Both the position numbers and the translations under genes were made by a program. Source: a bacterium (lineage in GTDB: Bacteria > UBA8248). Taken from it: a DNA stretch of 64,000 nucleotides. The notes beneath the pieces were generated by a model, which did not search any database, had not been told where the DNA came from, and saw nothing but the letters and a program-made list of their open reading frames with translations. Shown here piece after piece: positions 43,294 through 52,283 of this stretch; position 1 is the stretch's first letter, and the number at the start of each line of letters is the position of its first letter. The stretch spans positions 310,001-374,000 of the forward strand of contig JAJEJD010000008.1 of assembly GCA_022828125.1 (NCBI GenBank), written 5' to 3'.

Positions 43294-44091
43294 TCATGGC
43301 CTGATGTCGGATTCAATCTGCATCCCCGTCGCCAGGGCGTTGAAGCTGTTGTAGTGGTCCACCACCCCGAGAATCTCGAGGATGCGCCCCGGATCCCAGC
43401 CCAGTTTCACCAGATAAGAATGAAAATACCGTATGAAATACCCCGACCCGTTCGTAGCGCTGACGCCGAAACCCACGGCGGCCTTGGCCCCTTTTTCGAG
43501 GACCCCTCCATCGAGCATGAGCTTGTGCTTGTTCCACGTCGATTCGAAATAATGGCGGTTCCGAGCCAGGCAGCGCCAATAGCGCGGAACGCCGTCTCTA
43601 CCCAGGCGCGCCGATTCCACCTCCGCCACTTCGCCCATCAGTTCCCGGACGACAGGGTCGATCTCCTCATCTTCCGCATCAGGCAGAAGGGGCGGCGTAT
43701 CCTCATCTTCCAGCAAAAGCCCGAATGCGACCTTGTTCATCCCCGAGACGTGATCCGTCAGCCCGATCAATTCCGTGATGCCCACCTCATCGACCCCCAG
43801 CCGCATGACCGCGGCGATATGGGAATCGATTCAGTAGTCACACGCATTGACGATGGAAACCGCCGAGGCGACCATCTCCTTGACCAGAGGCGGCACGTCT
43901 CCGCGCTGCATCGTGGCGCGCGAGCGCTCCCAACTCGCCTTCATGTATTCGGGGTGATGGGTCATCGAGCGCCAGATGTTCGAGAGCGAGTCAATGCCGA
44001 ATACGCGCTTCTCGCGCGTCTTGACGCGCTCGACGAGATCGCGCGCCGCCTCAGGCACCTCGTCATCGGCCAACTGGTGGATCGTCGGCAT
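43294..44091 (-). CDS. AhpD-like selenoprotein with a fused degenerate second domain
   Basis: From the ATG at 44091 the frame meets a single TGA (43833-43831) and continues in the same frame to 43294. Reading TGA as selenocysteine gives 265 residues. The TGA falls in E72-x11-C84-x2-U87-x3-H91 (VNACDYUIDSH), the AhpD motif with Sec in place of the second, attacking cysteine. A SECIS-like hairpin follows immediately. A second AhpD-like half (about 170-265) repeats the fold, with TNGSGYFIRYFH where CDYUIDSH would be; it lacks Cys and Sec and is probably structural. Predicted thiol/selenol peroxidase or disulfide reductase. It lies between livK and the Mo-hydroxylase genes. Confidence 0.85.
43789..43830 (-). 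promoter_or_regulatory. Bacterial SECIS-like hairpin for the in-frame TGA
   Basis: Right after the TGA the message can fold in order: ATCGA pairs with TCGAT, TTCCC with GGGGG, an unpaired ATATC lies opposite one U, GCCGC pairs with GCGGC, and the apical loop is GGUCAU. The first loop G is 21 bases after the UGA; in E. coli fdhF the GGUC loop is at 19. Loop sequence, distance and bulge fit what SelB recognises. Confidence 0.8.
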
Positions 44092-44118
44092 GAAACCCTC
44101 AAACTGCCAGGCTCAGGA

Positions 44119-44142
44119 ACACCGCGTCATCCTCAGCGGTGT
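44119..44142 (-). terminator. Hairpin after livK
   Basis: ACACCGC and GCGGTGT form a 7-bp stem with a 10-base loop between the livK stop and the selenoprotein ATG. Without a U-run it may attenuate rather than end transcription. Confidence 0.4.
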
Positions 44143-44162
44143 CCCCGAACCCGGCCGGAAAA

Positions 44163-45371
44163 CTATCTCGGATACCTGAACTTCGCGTTCGCCACGCTCT
44201 TCGGCCCCACCGTCTTGCGTTTTCCGTCCTGCACCTGGAACAAAACGATGGCGCTGGCCGCGTTCATGTTGCGCTTGTCGAATTTTACGGGGCCGAAGAA
44301 AGTTTTCAGATCGGTGTTCGCAATCGCATCACGAACTTTTTTCTTGTCGAGCGTACCGGCCGCTTCGATTGCCTTTTGAGCGACGATACCCGCAGTCGTC
44401 GACGCCGCGGCGACGTAATCCGGCTCCTGCTTGAACTTGGCGCGCCAGATTTTCCCGAAGTCGCGCGCCGTGCCAATGAAGTCGCCCTTATAATCGAGCG
44501 CCTCGCCCCACCATGCGGCGGTCAGGATGTTGTTGGCCGTGGCGCCGAGCGATTCGGTGAACTGCGCATAGACCGGACCCACCATGGTGAACAGGATTTT
44601 GGGCTTCACCCCCAACTCGTTCGCCTGCTTGGTGGCGAGGAGGGTGTCGGGAAGATAGCCGGCCACCATGAGCACGTCGGGATTCTTGCCCTTCACGATC
44701 GTGAGCCAAGTGGACATGTCCTTCGAATCCTTGGGGAACTCGGCGTAGTAGACGTCCGTGAAACCCTGCTTTTTCGCAGCCGACCTGATCGTCTTTGTAA
44801 TGGCGCGCGGGAAGAAGTCGTTGCGCGTCACGAAAGCGATGGTCTTCGGCATCGGCTTTTGCTCTTTCAGGAGCGTAAGGAAGTTGTTCGGCAGATACGA
44901 ATTCGGCGCCAGGAGGCCGAAGAGGTACTTGTAGCCCTGGTCGAAAATCGGCTCGGAACTGGCCACGGGCGCGATGAGGGGAACCTGATAGCGCTCCGTG
45001 ATCGCGGCGACGGATTTCGTCGCTCCGCTTCCGAACGGGCCCAGAAGGAGGTCCACTTTTTCCTTGGTGATGAGCCGCTCGGCGAGCTTGGTGGCCGTCG
45101 GCGTCTTGCTCTCGTAGTCGTAGTAGACGATCTTCACCTTCATCTTCTTGCCGCCTACGTTGATGCCGCCCGCCTTGTTGACGCGCTCGCGCCAGATTTC
45201 ATAGCCCGCCTGCTGCTTTTTCCCCTCGGTGGCGAGCGGACCCGTGAGCGGCAAGGCGGCGCCGAACTTGATCTCCGCCGCCTGGGCGCCGTCCGGACCC
45301 TGCAGGCCCGTTACGCCGAATGCGACAAACAAGACTGCTGCGATGAGAAACAACAAATTCCGCCTTCTCAT
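44163..45371 (-). CDS. livK: Branched-chain amino-acid-type ABC substrate-binding protein
   Basis: A 402-residue periplasmic binding protein of the Leu/Ile/Val-receptor type. A signal peptide (MRRRNLLFLIAAVLFVAFG...AQA, about 1-32) is followed by EIKFGAALPLTGPLATEGKK and KVDLLLGPFGSGATKSVAAI. The ATG at 45371 has GAGGAG 7 bases upstream and is preferred to the ATG five codons earlier. It lies downstream of livF in the same direction. Family substrates include branched amino acids, amides, urea and aromatic acids, so the ligand is uncertain. Confidence 0.9.
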   Translation of the reverse strand: MRRRNLLFLIAAVLFVAFGVTGLQGPDGAQAAEIKFGAALPLTGPLATEGKKQQAGYEIWRERVNKAGGINVGGKKMKVKIVYYDYESKTPTATKLAERLITKEKVDLLLGPFGSGATKSVAAITERYQVPLIAPVASSEPIFDQGYKYLFGLLAPNSYLPNNFLTLLKEQKPMPKTIAFVTRNDFFPRAITKTIRSAAKKQGFTDVYYAEFPKDSKDMSTWLTIVKGKNPDVLMVAGYLPDTLLATKQANELGVKPKILFTMVGPVYAQFTESLGATANNILTAAWWGEALDYKGDFIGTARDFGKIWRAKFKQEPDYVAAASTTAGIVAQKAIEAAGTLDKKKVRDAIANTDLKTFFGPVKFDKRNMNAASAIVLFQVQDGKRKTVGPKSVANAKFRYPR

Positions 45372-45468
45372 GATTCGTCTCCTCATAAAGTGAGTGCTGC
45401 CTCTTCCGTTTACGGTTCTCACACGATATTCGCACAAGTTGATTACAGACAGATTATATGAAAACGGG

Positions 45469-46209
45469 CTACATGCCCAGATACGCCTTTTTCACCTCCG
45501 GATTCGCCAGAAGCTCATCCGACGTGCCGGAGATCGTCACGCGCCCGGTTTCAAAAACATACGCCCGGCTCGCGAGTTCGAACGCGGTGAGCACATCCTG
45601 TTCCACGAGAATGATGGCGACGCCCTCCTCGTTGATCTGCCGGACGAAACCGCACAACTCCTCCACCAGCCTGGGCGCGAGACCCAGGGAAAGCTCATCG
45701 ATCAGGAGCAGCCTCGGACGCGCCATCAGTCCTCGGGCAATCGCGCACATCTGCTGCTCGCCGCCGGACATGCTCCCCGCAAGCTGGGATTTACGTTCCG
45801 CCAGCCTCGGGAAGAACCCGTACACCCTCTCCAGATCCGCCGCCAGTTCGTGATCGGCCATCTTCCGGGCATAAGCGCCCATCAGGAGATTCTCCTCCAC
45901 GCTCATCGCGGCGAAGAGCCTGCGGCCCTCGGGCACGTGGGAAATCCCCTTGGCGACGATGCCCTCCGGCGCCATCCCCCCGATGGACTGACCACCAAGC
46001 GTTATCGTGCCCGCCCGATGAGGGAGAACGCCCGATAGCATACGCAGGAACGTCGATTTTCCGACGCCGTTGCTGCCGACGATGGCGACGATCTCGCCTT
46101 CGTTCACACGCAGATCGATACCCCACAGGACCTGAACGTCGTCGTATCCGCCCGCCAGGCCGCTTACTTCGAGGAGGCTCGCTCCGCCTTGAGATGCGCC
46201 CGTCGCCAC
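45469..46209 (-). CDS. livF: Liv-type ABC transporter ATPase F
   Basis: A 246-residue ATPase. Walker A is GSNGVGKST, the signature GSMSGGEQQMCAIARGL, and Walker B LLLIDELSLGLAP, which is the LivF version. GTG start, 2 bases after the livG stop. Confidence 0.95.
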   Translation of the reverse strand: MATGASQGGASLLEVSGLAGGYDDVQVLWGIDLRVNEGEIVAIVGSNGVGKSTFLRMLSGVLPHRAGTITLGGQSIGGMAPEGIVAKGISHVPEGRRLFAAMSVEENLLMGAYARKMADHELAADLERVYGFFPRLAERKSQLAGSMSGGEQQMCAIARGLMARPRLLLIDELSLGLAPRLVEELCGFVRQINEEGVAIILVEQDVLTAFELASRAYVFETGRVTISGTSDELLANPEVKKAYLGM

Positions 46210-46211
46210 CT

Positions 46212-46979
46212 CTAGGACTCCTCGTCCAGTTTTTTCATCATCGCCACGTATTTCTCGCCCAGATAGGCCTTGATGACCTGCTCGTCACTCGTCACCTCGC
46301 GCGGCAAACCTTCCGCTATCTTCTCCCCGTGGTGCAGAACGATAACGCGGTCCGAGAGGTCCGTGATCACCTTCATCAAGTGCTCGATCACCAGGATGGT
46401 CACGCCCTGCTCTCTCACCTTGTGGATGAGGGAGATGGCGTTCTCGATTTCCATCGTGTTGAGACCCGCATTCACCTCGTCCAGCAGCAACACTTCCGGC
46501 TCGGTGGCGAGGGACTTGGCGAATTCCAGGCGTTTTCTCTCGGCGAGCGTGAGTTGAGAGGCGAGTTGCGCCGACTTATCGCTCAAGCCCACGAACGCCA
46601 GCATTTCATCGGCGAGTTCCTGGGCGCGTTTCACCTCCTTTTTCGACTTCTGGGAGCCGAACAGCGCGCCCATCACGACGTTCTCGCGCACTGCGAGGCC
46701 TGCGAAAGGCTGGACGATCTGAAACGTCCGTGCGACTCCCTTGCGTGTGATGGCGTGGGGTTTCATGGTTTCGATGCGATCACCGCGAAAGAGAATTTCG
46801 CCCTCGTTCGCCGGATCGAGACCCGTGATGCAATTGAGGAGTGTCGTCTTCCCCGCGCCGTTGGGGCCGATGACGCCCAGTATCTCTCCTTTTTGCACGG
46901 TGAAATCCACCGCCGAGACGGCGGTGAGTCCGCCGAAGCGCTTCGTGACGCCCCTGCCTTCTAATAGTGTTTCGCTCAC
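46212..46979 (-). CDS. livG: Liv-type ABC transporter ATPase G
   Basis: A 255-residue ATPase. Walker A is GPNGAGKTT (about 36-44), the signature LTLAERKRLEFAKSL replaces a classical LSGGQ, as in LivG, and Walker B is VLLLDEVNAGLN. The GTG at 46979 overlaps the livM stop (GTGA), which is the reason for this start. Confidence 0.93.
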   Translation of the reverse strand: MSETLLEGRGVTKRFGGLTAVSAVDFTVQKGEILGVIGPNGAGKTTLLNCITGLDPANEGEILFRGDRIETMKPHAITRKGVARTFQIVQPFAGLAVRENVVMGALFGSQKSKKEVKRAQELADEMLAFVGLSDKSAQLASQLTLAERKRLEFAKSLATEPEVLLLDEVNAGLNTMEIENAISLIHKVREQGVTILVIEHLMKVITDLSDRVIVLHHGEKIAEGLPREVTSDEQVIKAYLGEKYVAMMKKLDEES

Positions 46980-47959
46980 ACCTTGAACCTCTGTATGTTG
47001 CTCTTGAGAATCACCCCCAACGACCCCCACCCGCGGCTCTTCACTTCCTGGGAGACAGCCATCAGGCCGCGCGGGAGGAACAAGACGACCAGCACGATGA
47101 TGATTCCCAGGAACGCGCTATGGAATTCCGTGAAGGCTCCCCAGAGGTAATCCGACAGGTATTCCATCATCAACGCGCCCACGAGCGGACCCATCACAGT
47201 CCCCACCCCGCCGAGCATCGACATCACGATTGCCTTGATGGAGAACAAGACGTCGAAAACGTCGATGGGTTCCAGAAACGCGGCGCGGTAGGCGTATACG
47301 CCGCCGCCCATCGCGGGGAAAATGGATGAGAGCACGAAGGCGATGATCTTGTATTTCGTCGTATCCACACCCGTCATGGCCGCCGCGTCCTCGTTCTCGC
47401 GGATGGCGACGAGGCCGTAGCCCAGGCGGTGCCGCGTAACGAAGTACTGCGTCAGGACGGCGAGCACGGCCACCCCGAGCATGGAGAAGTAGAAAAAGCG
47501 CGTGAAGTAATCCGGCCCGCCCGTAATCTGGGGCAGGTTGATGCCGTCTCCCCCGCCGGTGATGCGCAGGTTATCCGCCAGTTCGCGGAAGAATTCCGCC
47601 ACGCCGAAGGTGGCGATGGCGAAGTAGTGCCCCCTCAGCCTCAATATGGGAACGCCCAGGGCGAGCGCCACGAGCGCGCCCAGACAGGCGCCGATACCCA
47701 ACGTGATGAAGAAATTGAACCCCGCGTTCATGAGGATGGCCGTCGTGTACGCCCCCAGCCCGAAAAAAGCGGCCGGCGCGAAGGAGGGATAGCCCGTCAG
47801 GCCGCCGATAAAGTTCCAGCTCGTCGCCAGGATGGCCACCATCAGGATGTCCATCCACTTCCTAATCTCGTCGTTTTCCACGAAAGAGGGCAAGAGGATG
47901 AGGGCGAGCAAGCCCACTCCCATGCCGAACCATTGAATGTGGGACCAGGGTCTGAACAT
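46976..47959 (-). CDS. livM: Liv-type ABC permease M
   Basis: A 327-residue inner-membrane permease with about nine helices. LivM blocks include NFIGGLTGYPSFAPAAFFGLGAY, RLRGHYFAIATFGVAEFF and GTVMGPLVGALMMEYL. I use the ATG at 47959, which has AAAGGG 11 bases upstream and lies just after the livH stop; a TTG at 47968 is also possible. It forms a heterodimer with LivH. Confidence 0.9.
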   Translation of the reverse strand: MFRPWSHIQWFGMGVGLLALILLPSFVENDEIRKWMDILMVAILATSWNFIGGLTGYPSFAPAAFFGLGAYTTAILMNAGFNFFITLGIGACLGALVALALGVPILRLRGHYFAIATFGVAEFFRELADNLRITGGGDGINLPQITGGPDYFTRFFYFSMLGVAVLAVLTQYFVTRHRLGYGLVAIRENEDAAAMTGVDTTKYKIIAFVLSSIFPAMGGGVYAYRAAFLEPIDVFDVLFSIKAIVMSMLGGVGTVMGPLVGALMMEYLSDYLWGAFTEFHSAFLGIIIVLVVLFLPRGLMAVSQEVKSRGWGSLGVILKSNIQRFKV

Positions 47960-47960
47960 G

Positions 47961-48836
47961 CTATTCAAAACCCTTTCTGCCCAGCAGGCCCGACGGCTTG
48001 ATGAAGAGCACGAGAATCAGGAGCACGTAGCCGATGGCGTTCTGCAGGCCTGGACCCAAGTACAACGCCCCGAAATTCTCGGCGAGGCCCAGGATCAGCC
48101 CCCCCGCCAGCGCTCCCGTGATGTTCCCCAATCCCCCGATGGTGCAGATGATGAAAGATTTCGAGAGGAACTCCACGTCGCTCACCGGCGAGATGGCGAA
48201 ACCCACACTCACCAGAGAACCCGACGTGGCAGCCGCCGCCGCGCCGATTCCATACGTGATGGCGTAGATTCTGCCGATGTCGACGCCCATCAGCTGGGCG
48301 GAATCCAAATCCATCCGCGTTGCCCGTATGGCCCGGCCCGTGCGCGTGCGTCCCATGAACCAGAAAAGAATGCTCGTGAGAGCGACGCCCAGCACGAATA
48401 TGGAAATCCGGACGAAGGGGATGGATAGCCCCATGAAGGGGATGGAAAAACCCGCGTAAGAGGGCTGAACCGACCTGAAGTCGCCGGTGAAGAAATATAT
48501 CGCGAGTCTCACGATGAGCAACTGAAGGCCGAAGGTGAGGATCAGGGACATGAACATGGGTGCGCGCACGATCTTGTTGATCAGTCCGCGCTGCACCGCG
48601 TAGCCGGCGCAGAACATGGAGACGGCGGAGAGCGGGAGGGATAAAAACGGGTCCACGCCGTAGAGCTTGAACATCCAGAACGTGACGTAGCCGCCCAGCA
48701 TCAGGAACGTGCCGTGCAGGATGTTGAGGATGTTCATCACGCCCCAGACGAGCGAGAACCCGACCGCGATGCAGGCGTAGATGCCTCCCAGGAGAATGCT
48801 GTTAATCAGAATCTGGCCATAAACCATATATCTCAC
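47961..48836 (-). CDS. livH: Liv-type ABC permease H
   Basis: A 291-residue inner-membrane permease. LivH features are LLGGIYACIAVGFSLVWGVMNILN at the N-terminus, GRAIRATRMDLDSAQLMGVD and GGLGNITGALAGGLILGLAE. Start GTG at 48836 or an ATG three codons later. It lies 22 bases after the cysteine-synthase-like gene, so the transporter genes are probably read from an upstream promoter. Confidence 0.93.
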   Translation of the reverse strand: MRYMVYGQILINSILLGGIYACIAVGFSLVWGVMNILNILHGTFLMLGGYVTFWMFKLYGVDPFLSLPLSAVSMFCAGYAVQRGLINKIVRAPMFMSLILTFGLQLLIVRLAIYFFTGDFRSVQPSYAGFSIPFMGLSIPFVRISIFVLGVALTSILFWFMGRTRTGRAIRATRMDLDSAQLMGVDIGRIYAITYGIGAAAAATSGSLVSVGFAISPVSDVEFLSKSFIICTIGGLGNITGALAGGLILGLAENFGALYLGPGLQNAIGYVLLILVLFIKPSGLLGRKGFE

Positions 48837-48858
48837 TCACGGGTTTTATCGCTCGGCG

Positions 48859-49923
48859 TCAGGTGATGATCTCCCATTCGCTCGAATACCGATCGAGCTG
48901 CGCCGCGCTGTATGGATCCACATGATGCTCGCGTTCCGGGATATCGACGTGTTTTTCCTCTCCGCACAAGGCGGTGGTGAAATAGCGCTGTCCCGTGTCG
49001 TTGATGTTCGTGACGATGTTGGCCAGTTCGGGATGCCTGCGGGCCAGCTTGACGGCGGCCGCCACGTTGCAACCCGAGGAGATGCCGCAGAAAATCCCCT
49101 CCTCGCGCGCGAGGCGCTGCGCCATTTCGACCGACTCATCCGTCGTCGTCGTTACGATGCCGGTGAGCAGCGACAAGTCGAGCGCCCTGGGCACGAAACC
49201 GTCCCCGATGCCCTCGATGCCGTGCGGCCCCCAGCCCCGCTCGCTCAGGAGCGGGCACTCCTGAGGCTCCACGGCGTAGAGCTTCACATCCGGGTTGTCT
49301 TCGCGCAGGAATTTCCCCACGCCGCTCACCCAGCCGCCCGTTCCCTGAGACGCCACGACGGCGTCGACGCGCCCGTCCAGCTGCTCGAAAATCTCGGGCC
49401 CCGTCGTGAGGTAGTGCGCCTCGTTGTTGTCGAGATTGTCGAACTGGGCGGGAACCCAGTATCGCTCGGGTGACGCCGCGCGGATTTCCTCGAGTTTCTC
49501 GAGCGCCAGGTCGACGTCGCTCTCCCCGCCCGGCGTAAACACCAAATCGGCCCCGTAGGCGCGCATGAGCTTTTTGCGCTCATCGCTCATGCCCTCGGGC
49601 ATGACGACGATGCAGGGGTAGCCCTTCACCGCGGATACGAACGCGCAGGCGATGCCTGCGTTGCCGGTGGAGCATTCGAGCACCGTCATGTCGGCCCTCA
49701 GGTCGCCGCGCTCCTCCGCCTTTAGGAGCATGTTGTAGTAGATGCGATCCTTGAGGCTTCCCGAGGGAGAATACCACTCCAGCTTCGCGTAGACCTCGGG
49801 GCCCAAGTCCGCCGCCACCTTGTTCAGGCGAACCAGGGGCGTGCCCCCGATGGCGTCGAAAATGTTTTCCGAATAGCGCCTGTAGGAATCCCAGGCTCTT
49901 TTTTCAATGCCCATTCTTCGCAT
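48859..49923 (-). CDS. PLP-dependent cysteine-synthase/cystathionine-beta-synthase-like enzyme
   Basis: A 354-residue fold-type II PLP enzyme. The Schiff-base lysine is K58 (SPSGSLKDR). The phosphate loops are ECSTGNAGIACAF, ASQGTGGWVSGVG and GISSGCNVAAA. Classical CysK has EPTSGNTG; the ST-for-TS swap and the Ala change suggest a specialised substrate. It could carry out beta-elimination/replacement on a serine derivative, or ammonia release from an amino acid brought in by the Liv system. First gene of the liv transcript, 103 bases from the LLM gene upstream. Confidence 0.85.
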   Translation of the reverse strand: MRRMGIEKRAWDSYRRYSENIFDAIGGTPLVRLNKVAADLGPEVYAKLEWYSPSGSLKDRIYYNMLLKAEERGDLRADMTVLECSTGNAGIACAFVSAVKGYPCIVVMPEGMSDERKKLMRAYGADLVFTPGGESDVDLALEKLEEIRAASPERYWVPAQFDNLDNNEAHYLTTGPEIFEQLDGRVDAVVASQGTGGWVSGVGKFLREDNPDVKLYAVEPQECPLLSERGWGPHGIEGIGDGFVPRALDLSLLTGIVTTTTDESVEMAQRLAREEGIFCGISSGCNVAAAVKLARRHPELANIVTNINDTGQRYFTTALCGEEKHVDIPEREHHVDPYSAAQLDRYSSEWEIIT

Positions 49924-50026
49924 CCTGAACAGGATAAGAAAACCTCACTCGATGATCTCTCATGAGGCCTTGAATCTCTCGAACATCATGCCCCTACTCT
50001 TGTTTGGCGACCTGTGGCTCTTTCCC

Positions 50027-50983
50027 CTACCCCGCTCTCAAACGAGGGATGATTTCTTTCGCCACGATTTCCACCTGCTCCATCTCGTATTTGTAGGGAA
50101 CGAAAATGAGCCGGTCCACACCCGTGTCGATGTGGGCCTGTAGCTGCGCCACGCACTCATCGACGTTCCCCATGATGGCGCTCTCGGCCGTGGACTCGCT
50201 CCAGGAAGCGTAGTCCCATTCGGTGTGGAGCCATTCGTTCATCGGTTCTTCAATCTGCTCACGCGAGTCACCCACCATGATCGGAAGCTGGTTCGTGCTC
50301 TCGAGCGCGGCGGAGTCGCGCCCGGCTTCCTCGGCGAAGCGGCACACCTTCTCCCATGATTTCGTGAAGCTCTCCGGCGTATAGAAGTAGGTGAGCCAGC
50401 CGTCGCCCTTTTCGCCTGCGCGCTTGAGCACGCGATCGACGTATCCCCCGATGAGGATGCTCGGCCTCGGGCTTTGCACAGGCTTGGGGAACATGACGGA
50501 ATTCCTGAGATTATAGGGGCCGTATTCGGCGCGCACCATGTCCTCGGTCCACAGTCTCGTGATGATCTCGATGTTCTGGTCCATGATGTTGCCGCGCTTC
50601 TCGAAAGGAACGCCCACCGCGTCGAACTCGCGCTTGTACCAGCCCGACGCCATGCCGACGATGAGGCGGCCGTTCGATATCTGGTCGATGCTCGAAAGCT
50701 GTTTCGCCACCACGAGCGGGTTCCTGAGCGGCAAGACGAGCACACCCGTGCCGAGCTTGATTCTGTTCGTCCGCGCGGCCACCGCAGTGAGGAGCGTCAG
50801 CGACTCGATGATGGGAAAGTGCGGCTCCACGCCCAGGAGAATGTGATCCCACACCCACAGGGACTCGAAGCCCAACTCCTCCATGGCGACGCCGTATTCG
50901 ATGAGCGCCTCCGGGTCGGGGAGTTCGGGATATGCGGTGAAATTCCGCATGGCGATTCCGTACTTCACGTCTTTTCCTGACAT
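50027..50983 (-). CDS. LLM-class flavin-dependent oxidoreductase (luciferase-like)
   Basis: A 318-residue TIM-barrel flavoenzyme. Family blocks are LGFESLWVWDHILLG, RIKLGTGVLVLPLRNPLVVAKQ, GRLIVGMASGWYKREFDAVGVP and PSILIGGYVDRVLKRAGE. Members use FMN or F420 for monooxygenation or hydride transfer. It starts 16 bases after the M20 stop, in the CoA-transferase/deacylase transcript. Confidence 0.9.
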   Translation of the reverse strand: MSGKDVKYGIAMRNFTAYPELPDPEALIEYGVAMEELGFESLWVWDHILLGVEPHFPIIESLTLLTAVAARTNRIKLGTGVLVLPLRNPLVVAKQLSSIDQISNGRLIVGMASGWYKREFDAVGVPFEKRGNIMDQNIEIITRLWTEDMVRAEYGPYNLRNSVMFPKPVQSPRPSILIGGYVDRVLKRAGEKGDGWLTYFYTPESFTKSWEKVCRFAEEAGRDSAALESTNQLPIMVGDSREQIEEPMNEWLHTEWDYASWSESTAESAIMGNVDECVAQLQAHIDTGVDRLIFVPYKYEMEQVEIVAKEIIPRLRAG

Positions 50984-50999
50984 GTCGTTTCCCTCGGTC

Positions 51000-52268
51000 T
51001 TATTCCGCTCCGCACCAGTCCAGGATGGAGAGCGCCAGCGTTTTCGTCGCGTCGATCACGTCTTCCACCGCCACCCATTCGTTGTTCGCGTGCATCTGGG
51101 TGGTGGGGCCGGGGCCGAAGATCACCGTCGGGATGCCGGCGAAACCGTTCAGAAAGCGCGTATCGGCCGCTCCCTGGCGCCCGGATATCTCAGGGGTATT
51201 GCCCGACACTTCCTGGTAGGCGTTCGCCACCGTCTTGACGATCGGGTGTTCGGCGTCGACCGCGGCCGATTCGGCGTAATACCCCACGAAACGCACCTCG
51301 GGCGGATGATCCTTCATCCAGGGGTCTTCCTTTGCCGCCTGCGCCACCTGATCGACCAGGCTTTGCTTGGCCGCGTCGTGGTCCTCGCCCGGTACGGTGG
51401 CGAGACTCCCCTTTAACACGCAGGTGTCCGGGAAGGCGCTCGGGAAGCTCCCCGCCTCCATCGATCCGACCATGCAGGGGATCGCGTCGATGATTTTCGG
51501 ATAGAGCGGATGGGAGACCGTCTCGAGGCGTTTTTTCTCGAGATCGGCCACCGCCTGGACGATCTTGTAGCCGAGGTCGATGGCGTTCACGCCCTGATAC
51601 CTTCGCTGGATGCCCGCCGCCTTCCCCCGCACGAGTATCTCGAACCAGATTCTTCCGATGCAGCCCGGCTGGATGGCGTTGCCGCTCGTCTCGCAGCATA
51701 CGCCTGCATCCGCCGTGTAGCCGCGCAAAATGGTGTCGAGCGTGCCGTGGCCGCTCAACTCCTCATCCACGACGAAATCGAGAATCACGTCGCCCCTGGG
51801 CTTCAGGCCCGCCGCCATGAAGCATTTCGCCGCCATGATAATGGCCGCCACCCCGCTCTTCATGTCCGAGGCGCCGCGCCCGTAGAGGCGGCCGTCCTCG
51901 ATGTCCGCGGAGAGCGGCCCATGCTCCCAGGCGTCGGGCGGGCCGTTGGGGACGGTGTCGGTGTGGCCGTTCATCAGGAGCGACCTGCCTCCCCCCGATC
52001 CCTTGAGCACGGCGACCACGTTCGGCCTGCCCTCATACCCCCTCGTGACGGGCACGTATTCGGGGTGTTTCTTGAGCTCCTCCCAGTCCGATTCCCAGAC
52101 GTCGACATCCAGATTCATCTCGCGGAGGTAGTCCGCGATGTAGCCCTGAATCTCTCCCTCATCGCCCGTCACGCTCGGTATCTGCACGAGTCTGGTGAGC
52201 AGGGCGACGATCTCGTCGCGGTGGGCGTCGACCTGGGCCAGAATTTTTTCTCTTTGCTCGGTGCTCAT
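51000..52268 (-). CDS. M20-family deacylase/peptidase (ArgE/DapE-like)
   Basis: A 422-residue di-zinc amidohydrolase. H102 and D104 (NGHTDTVP), D135 (GRGASDMKSG) and E169/E170 (VVDEELSG) are the expected metal and catalytic residues. A dimerisation domain lies at about 200-320, and the late His is in TTQMHANNEW. It hydrolyses an N-acyl or peptide-like amide. GGAG lies upstream; it is 15 bases after the CoA-transferase subunit B. Confidence 0.92.
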   Translation of the reverse strand: MSTEQREKILAQVDAHRDEIVALLTRLVQIPSVTGDEGEIQGYIADYLREMNLDVDVWESDWEELKKHPEYVPVTRGYEGRPNVVAVLKGSGGGRSLLMNGHTDTVPNGPPDAWEHGPLSADIEDGRLYGRGASDMKSGVAAIIMAAKCFMAAGLKPRGDVILDFVVDEELSGHGTLDTILRGYTADAGVCCETSGNAIQPGCIGRIWFEILVRGKAAGIQRRYQGVNAIDLGYKIVQAVADLEKKRLETVSHPLYPKIIDAIPCMVGSMEAGSFPSAFPDTCVLKGSLATVPGEDHDAAKQSLVDQVAQAAKEDPWMKDHPPEVRFVGYYAESAAVDAEHPIVKTVANAYQEVSGNTPEISGRQGAADTRFLNGFAGIPTVIFGPGPTTQMHANNEWVAVEDVIDATKTLALSILDWCGAE

Positions 52269-52283
52269 GGTTACTCCATGTGG

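Noticed and set aside
43831-43833. Nonsense mutation or two separate genes instead of selenocysteine
   Set aside because: The TGA is exactly at the catalytic position, the frame continues with family sequence, and a SECIS-like hairpin follows.
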